The notes beneath the pieces were generated by a model. That model made no database searches. It saw only the letters and a program-made list of their open reading frames with translations, and was not told the origin of the DNA. A program made the position numbers and the translations under genes. Below are positions 38,197 through 43,112 of a stretch of 43,112 bases of DNA, one piece after another; within the stretch, counting starts at the first letter, position 1, and each line of letters begins with the position of its first letter. This DNA is from Candidatus Omnitrophota bacterium (GTDB lineage Bacteria > Omnitrophota > Gorgyraeia > Duberdicusellales > 4484-171), in the NCBI GenBank assembly GCA_024542985.1, contig JAMXCX010000009.1, positions 1 to 43,112 of the forward strand, written 5' to 3'.

Positions 38197-39345
38197 ATGA
38201 TAGCCAAACGGATAAAACAAGTACCGCCTTCAGGGATAAGAGAATTTTTTGATCTGGTTCTGGGCATGCCGGATGTTATTTCTTTAGGAGTAGGGGAACC
38301 GGATTTTATTACTCCCTGGAGGATCAGGGAAAAAGCTATAACAGCTCTGGAGGAAGGTTTTACATCGTATACTTCTAATAGCGGGCTTTTTAGCTTACGC
38401 CGGGATATATCTAATAATTTTAAGAAAAAATATTCCTTAAGCTATAACCCTGACAAAGAAATTCTTATTACCGTTGGTGTAAGCGAAGGTTTTGATCTAG
38501 CTTTGAGAGCTATTTTAGATCCCAGGGATAAAGTTATAGTAGTAAGTCCTTATTATGTTGCTTACCCGGCTTTAGTTGAGATTAATTCCGGAAGAGCTAT
38601 CTATCTTGTTACCAAAGAGCAAGAGGGGTTTAAAATATCTCCTGAGGCTTTAAGTAAATTGGTGGAACAAAAACCTAAAGCAATAATATTGAATTATCCT
38701 TCTAACCCTACAGGCATAACTTATTCTCATCAAGAGCTAAAAGAGATTTGGCGGATTTTATCCCGGAAGGAAGTAATTATAATTAGCGATGAAACCTATG
38801 AGGAGCTTACCTACGAGCAGAAACATGTTTGTTTTTCTTCCTTGGATAAAAAAGCCAAACAGCAAACTATTTTGCTTAACGGATTTTCTAAGGGGCAAGC
38901 CATGACGGGTTTTCGAGTCGGATTCGCTTGCGGCAATGAAAAAATAATTTCTGCGATGACCAAGATACATTCCTATTCCATGCTCTGCGGACCTATAATT
39001 TCTCAAATAGCTGCTTGCGAAGCTCTAAGAGCAAAAGAGGACATTGCTTATATGCGCAGGGAATATAAAAGAAGAAGGAATTTTATTGCAGAAGAATTAA
39101 ACAGGTTAGGCCTTTTTACAATAAAACCCCAAGGAGCCTTTTATTGCTTTTCATCTTTAAAGAAGTATAAAGTGAACTCTTTAGATTTTGCTAAACAATT
39201 ACTATTTAAGGAAAAAATAGCAGTAGTTCCGGGCAGGGCATTCGGCAAGGATTTCGATTCTTATATAAGAATATCCTATGCTAATTCTTTGGATAACTTA
39301 AAAGAAGCAATCGTAAGAATAGAAAGATTCTTAAAAGCACTGTAA
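38197..39345 (+). CDS. Class I/II PLP-dependent aminotransferase
   Basis: VISLGVGEPDFITPWRI, YTSNSGLFSLRR, LNYPSNPTG, NGFSKGQAMTGFRVGFACG. Confidence 0.94.
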   Translation: MIAKRIKQVPPSGIREFFDLVLGMPDVISLGVGEPDFITPWRIREKAITALEEGFTSYTSNSGLFSLRRDISNNFKKKYSLSYNPDKEILITVGVSEGFDLALRAILDPRDKVIVVSPYYVAYPALVEINSGRAIYLVTKEQEGFKISPEALSKLVEQKPKAIILNYPSNPTGITYSHQELKEIWRILSRKEVIIISDETYEELTYEQKHVCFSSLDKKAKQQTILLNGFSKGQAMTGFRVGFACGNEKIISAMTKIHSYSMLCGPIISQIAACEALRAKEDIAYMRREYKRRRNFIAEELNRLGLFTIKPQGAFYCFSSLKKYKVNSLDFAKQLLFKEKIAVVPGRAFGKDFDSYIRISYANSLDNLKEAIVRIERFLKAL

Positions 39346-39365
39346 GCATCTTCAAGGCATAATTC

Positions 39366-39656
39366 ATGGTAGTTTCCCGCAAAATAAAAGTAGGCAAAAG
39401 ACATATCCCAGCATTCCTAATCAATCTTAGCACCAAAAATTTAATTATATTTCGTGGAACCAAAGGCTATGTTATGTGCGGTTACTTGAATTTAGGAGCT
39501 GCTAATAAATTTAATGATGTAGCAATAAAAATCACCGGTGTTTCCAGCATAAAAGAAGCTTTAGGGGGCAAAGTGCATTCTCTTAGCCGAGCTGCTAAGA
39601 GATTAGGTATTTATAAGAACCAATCCATAAGAGATGTTTTAAAGGTTATCGTTTAG
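39366..39656 (+). CDS. DUF1805 (YunC-like) protein
   Basis: NLIIFRGTKGYVMCGYLNLGAANKFNDVAIKITGVSSIKEALGGKV. Confidence 0.75.
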   Translation: MVVSRKIKVGKRHIPAFLINLSTKNLIIFRGTKGYVMCGYLNLGAANKFNDVAIKITGVSSIKEALGGKVHSLSRAAKRLGIYKNQSIRDVLKVIV

Positions 39657-39658
39657 TC

Positions 39659-40033
39659 ATGAAGAAGCAAAGAAGAAAGAATTTTGAGATAAGGTTTTGC
39701 GAGGCTATTTTGGAAAAACGCCCTAATTGTGTAGGTGTATTAATTTCTTTAGGCGATACTTATACTAAAGGAGGCTTTTATCAGGAAGGGTTAGGTGTCG
39801 ATAGGCGTTTAGCCATTTTGCGCCCCGAAGATCCTGTCATACGGTATAATTTGGCTTGCAGCCTTTCACTGATAGGTCAATCTCAAGAAGCCTTAGAGGA
39901 ATTAAAAAAAGCAATTTTGCTAGGTTATGATGAATATTCCTATATTTTAAGAGATTCCGATTTAGAAAATGTGAGAAAACTTGCATCTTTCAAAATATTT
40001 TTTAATAAACTAAGAAACTTAAAAAAAGAATAA
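39659..40033 (+). CDS. TPR-repeat protein
   Basis: NCVGVLISLGDTYTKGGFYQEGLGVDRRLAILRPEDPVIRYNLACSLSLIGQSQEALEELKKAI. Confidence 0.85.
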   Translation: MKKQRRKNFEIRFCEAILEKRPNCVGVLISLGDTYTKGGFYQEGLGVDRRLAILRPEDPVIRYNLACSLSLIGQSQEALEELKKAILLGYDEYSYILRDSDLENVRKLASFKIFFNKLRNLKKE

Positions 40034-40068
40034 GGTATAAATTAGCATTTTAAAATTAGGCTCTAACC

Positions 40069-42084
40069 ATGGTTGATCGAAGAAAATATATAAGAATAAC
40101 TACTGTTTTACCAATTGAATTTTTTGTTATTGATGAGGCCGGTAAAAAAGTTACTCCCTGGCTGCAAGGATTTACCCAGGATATAAGTAGGGGCGGCTTG
40201 TGTATTCAAGTAAACGATTTATGGCGGGGCTTTTGGGATAGATTTAGCTGGCGGGGAGCCCAGCTTGTTTTAAGAATAAATTTTCCTTTTCATAAACAAG
40301 CGGTATCTTTGAAAGTAAAAGTTTCTTGGATGAGTGAATACAAAATCAAAGACTTTACACAATACAAAATAGGAGTAGAGTTTTTAGAATCTGACAAAAA
40401 AACAATTGAAGCTCTTTTTAAATATGCAATAATCAAAAAAAGTGCTCCTTTTATCTTAGGTGGAGTCATTGCTATACTACTTATTTTTTCCTCAACTTTA
40501 TTATTACGCAACATTTCTCTCACTAAAGGAAGTAGGCAGTTAGTAAAAGATTATGTGGGTATTTTGGAGAAAGAAGAAAGTCTAGGAAATATTCTGGCGG
40601 AAGAACGCAAAGGCAAAGTATTTTTTGAAAAGCGGCACCAAGAGCTCAAAGAGATGATAACTATTTTAAAGAGAGAATTATCCCAGAAAATGGAAAGATA
40701 TGAAGCTTTATTGCTTAAAAGAAAAGGCAACTTTTTTTCTGAAGAAATGGATTCTCTTCAGAAAAGGATTTCTTTGCTTGAAACTGAGTTGACAGTTCTG
40801 AAGCGAGAAAGTGAATTTTTAAAGCTCAAAGGAAATGAAAAGAGAAAAGTGGAAGAAGAAATTGGAAAGAAAGTAATGCATATAGAAAAGGAAAGATTGC
40901 AATCTGTCCGTAAAATCGTAAAAGGTATGTATAGTTGGATTAAAAACCGCCAGGATCTTTCTACTGGCTTGGTGTTAAGCTACGAAGGAGACCGTACCCT
41001 AGAGAGGGTATACTTTACCTATGACCAAGCCATAGCTGCCATATTATTTTTGGCAATAGGAGACAAGGATAAGGCTGAGATGATATTAGACTTTTATTTA
41101 AAAAAGGCAAGCAGAGGCGAAGAAATTTATAATGCTTACTATGACCAGCGCCATGTATTTGAATATGTGATTCATAGCGGCCCTAATGCCTGGATAGGCA
41201 TAGCTGCTCTTTGTTATGCCAAAGAGACCGGGAGCCGGAAATATTTAGCAATTGCCGAGAAAGTGGGAGATTTTCTATTTAAAATGATGGCCAAAGGTGA
41301 AGGAGTAAAGGGAGGGCCTAAAGATGAATGGTATTCTACAGAACATAATCTAGATTCTTTTTCTTTTTTCAAGTTATTTTATGAGGTAACTAAAAAAAGA
41401 GAGTATTTAGACGCTGCGGATAAAATCAAGAAATGGATTGCTCAGTATACCTATACCAATTACGGGCCGCCGGTAAGCCGAGGCAAGGGTGATTCAACCA
41501 TAGCCACAGATACTTATGCTTGGTCAATAGCTGCCTTTGGTCCGGCAGCACTTTATTCTTTAAAGATGAATCCAGAAACAATTTTAGAATTTGCTATAGA
41601 AAATTGCGAAGTAGAGGTAGAATTTGTACGTAACGGAGGAGCAATCACGATAAAAGGGTTTGATTTTGCTAAAGTAAAAAATAGCCCTAGAGGAGGGGTA
41701 ATAAGCACTGAGTGGACTTCCCAGATGATTTTAGCTTTAGAAATTATGGCCAGCTATTTTAAAAATAAAAACTTAAACAAATCAGAAGATTATGCCCAAA
41801 GGGCTTTTCTTTATTTTAATGAATTACAAAAAATGATTATAACGTCTCTTTCTAGGGCTGGTAGAGAAGACCCTTGCCTTCCTTATGCTTCTAAGTTCTC
41901 CGTAGATACCGGACATGGCTGGAGAACTTCCCAGGGGAGCAAGACAGGTTCTTTGTCAGCAACAGCATATTTTTTACTCGCCTATTACGGATATAATCCC
42001 TTAAAAGCAAAATTTCTAGACGTCCATCTGAAAAATATTTACGATAAAAAGTTGAATAAGCTAAAAGTATCTTTGAGCCAATAA
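40069..42084 (+). CDS. PilZ domain - TM helix - coiled coil - six-hairpin glycosidase-like (alpha/alpha toroid) protein
   Basis: PilZ RRKYIR...DISRGGL; TM PFILGGVIAILLIFSSTLLL; heptad-rich coiled coil; helical domain with VYFTYDQAIAAILFLAIGD, HSGPNAWIGIAALCYAKETG, EWYSTEHNLDSFSFF. Confidence 0.8.
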   Translation: MVDRRKYIRITTVLPIEFFVIDEAGKKVTPWLQGFTQDISRGGLCIQVNDLWRGFWDRFSWRGAQLVLRINFPFHKQAVSLKVKVSWMSEYKIKDFTQYKIGVEFLESDKKTIEALFKYAIIKKSAPFILGGVIAILLIFSSTLLLRNISLTKGSRQLVKDYVGILEKEESLGNILAEERKGKVFFEKRHQELKEMITILKRELSQKMERYEALLLKRKGNFFSEEMDSLQKRISLLETELTVLKRESEFLKLKGNEKRKVEEEIGKKVMHIEKERLQSVRKIVKGMYSWIKNRQDLSTGLVLSYEGDRTLERVYFTYDQAIAAILFLAIGDKDKAEMILDFYLKKASRGEEIYNAYYDQRHVFEYVIHSGPNAWIGIAALCYAKETGSRKYLAIAEKVGDFLFKMMAKGEGVKGGPKDEWYSTEHNLDSFSFFKLFYEVTKKREYLDAADKIKKWIAQYTYTNYGPPVSRGKGDSTIATDTYAWSIAAFGPAALYSLKMNPETILEFAIENCEVEVEFVRNGGAITIKGFDFAKVKNSPRGGVISTEWTSQMILALEIMASYFKNKNLNKSEDYAQRAFLYFNELQKMIITSLSRAGREDPCLPYASKFSVDTGHGWRTSQGSKTGSLSATAYFLLAYYGYNPLKAKFLDVHLKNIYDKKLNKLKVSLSQ

Positions 42085-42199
42085 ACGCAATCAATATAAG
42101 CATATTTCTATATCTATACATAGTCTAAGGGGTTAGGTAATTATTTTTTGGATTTAACATCCTTTAAGAGTTTTGCTAGTAAAAGAGTTTGTAGCTGAT

Positions 42200-43108
42200 A
42201 TGGCCACTAAAGTTTTTAAAGCCGGTTTCGTAGCTGTTTTAGGAAGGCCCAATGTAGGTAAATCTACTTTGGTCAATGCTTTAATAGGCAGCAAGATAAG
42301 TATTGTATCGCCAATTCCCCAGACAACCCGCCATCAAATAAAAGGAATCATGAACTTAGAATATGCTCAAGTTGTCTTTGTGGATACTCCGGGCATACAT
42401 TCGTTTAAGGATAAATTAGCAGCGCATCTCAATGTTATAGCTAAGCGTTCTCTGGAGGGCTGCGAGTTGATTATTTACGTGGTTGATGTATCCCGTAGGC
42501 TGGGTCCGGAAGAGGACAAGCTGATGGAAATTATCTCTTCTCAAAAGATAAAAATTATTATGGTATTGAATAAGGTTGATTTAGGAGTAAAGTTTTTCAA
42601 TGACTATATTGATTTATGGGGTAAAAAGATTAAAAAAGGAAAAAACCCCTTAATATTATATTTACCGGTTTCTGCTAAAAAAGGAAAAAACTTAGAGGAG
42701 CTGAAGAATATCCTGTTAGATAATTTACCCGAGTCTTGCGCTTATTACGATAAAGATACCCTTACAGACTTTCCGCTCAAATTCAGAGTTGCTGATATAG
42801 TGCGGGAAAAACTATTTTTACAGTTGAAGAAAGAATTACCGCATTCTTTGGCTGTTGAGGTCGAAGAAATTAAAAGTAAAAGTAAAGTAATCAGCATTAA
42901 GGTAAATATTTATGTAGAGAGAAAATCACAAAAAAGAATAGTTGTTGGTAAAGGCGGACAGATATTAAAAACTGTCGGTATCAGCGCCCGCGGTGATATT
43001 GAAAAAATTTATAATAAAAAAGTCTTTTTAGACATCTGGGTTACGGTCCTGCCGGATTGGAAAACCAAACCCCGCATATTAAAAGAATTAGGCTATTGGT
43101 GGGCGTAA
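42200..43108 (+). CDS. era: GTPase Era (ORF can extend to TTG at 42173)
   Basis: GFVAVLGRPNVGKSTLVNALIGSKISIVSPIPQTTRHQIKGI, VDTPGIH, NKVD, C-terminal KH domain VVGKGGQILKTVGISAR. Confidence 0.97.
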   Translation: MATKVFKAGFVAVLGRPNVGKSTLVNALIGSKISIVSPIPQTTRHQIKGIMNLEYAQVVFVDTPGIHSFKDKLAAHLNVIAKRSLEGCELIIYVVDVSRRLGPEEDKLMEIISSQKIKIIMVLNKVDLGVKFFNDYIDLWGKKIKKGKNPLILYLPVSAKKGKNLEELKNILLDNLPESCAYYDKDTLTDFPLKFRVADIVREKLFLQLKKELPHSLAVEVEEIKSKSKVISIKVNIYVERKSQKRIVVGKGGQILKTVGISARGDIEKIYNKKVFLDIWVTVLPDWKTKPRILKELGYWWA

Positions 43109-43112
43109 CATA

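Noticed and set aside
1-43112. CRISPR arrays, transposases, integrases, phage or toxin-antitoxin modules
   Set aside because: No regularly spaced direct repeats and no proteins of these families were seen; content is mainly core housekeeping.

Overview
This 43.1 kb window is dense, AT-rich and almost entirely plus-strand. It looks like a chromosomal segment of an uncultured bacterium; gene content and style suggest a PVC/Omnitrophota-like lineage, but that is a low-confidence inference. No phage, transposase, CRISPR array or classical defence island was seen. Order: V/A-type ATPase genes atpA(partial)-B-D-I-K; tRNA-Val; thrS-infC-rpmI-rplT; a Trk K+ uptake cluster; pheS-pheT; a probable 6S RNA with a strong promoter and closing stem; rarA; PAC2 protein; YjeF_N protein; UPF0173 MBL-fold protein; a minus-strand island (tRNA-Leu, REC-GGDEF, histidine kinase, FIST sensor); cvpA-like, NIF3-like, dnaG, rpoD, gatC-gatA-gatB, S41 protease, tsaD, mgtC; bactofilin-HTH and HTH-TM genes; stand-alone tRNA-binding OB protein; YjbQ; DnaQ-like exonuclease with a WYL-like tail; Lrp plus aminotransferase; DUF1805; TPR; a PilZ-TM-coiled-coil-glycosidase-like protein; era. 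The most interesting items are: (1) a single-chain PilZ/TM/(alpha/alpha)-toroid protein that could couple c-di-GMP to an extracytoplasmic glycan activity; (2) a bactofilin fused to an excisionase-type HTH next to a membrane-anchored HTH protein; (3) an in-frame palindromic element inside pheT; (4) a 28-aa hydrophobic ORF between trkA and trkH, reminiscent of KdpF; (5) a FIST-HK-GGDEF operon; (6) a candidate structured RNA at 19428-19519; (7) PheT and ThrRS that both lack N-terminal accessory domains, with a free OB domain encoded elsewhere. All family calls come from reading the translations by eye; no searches were run.
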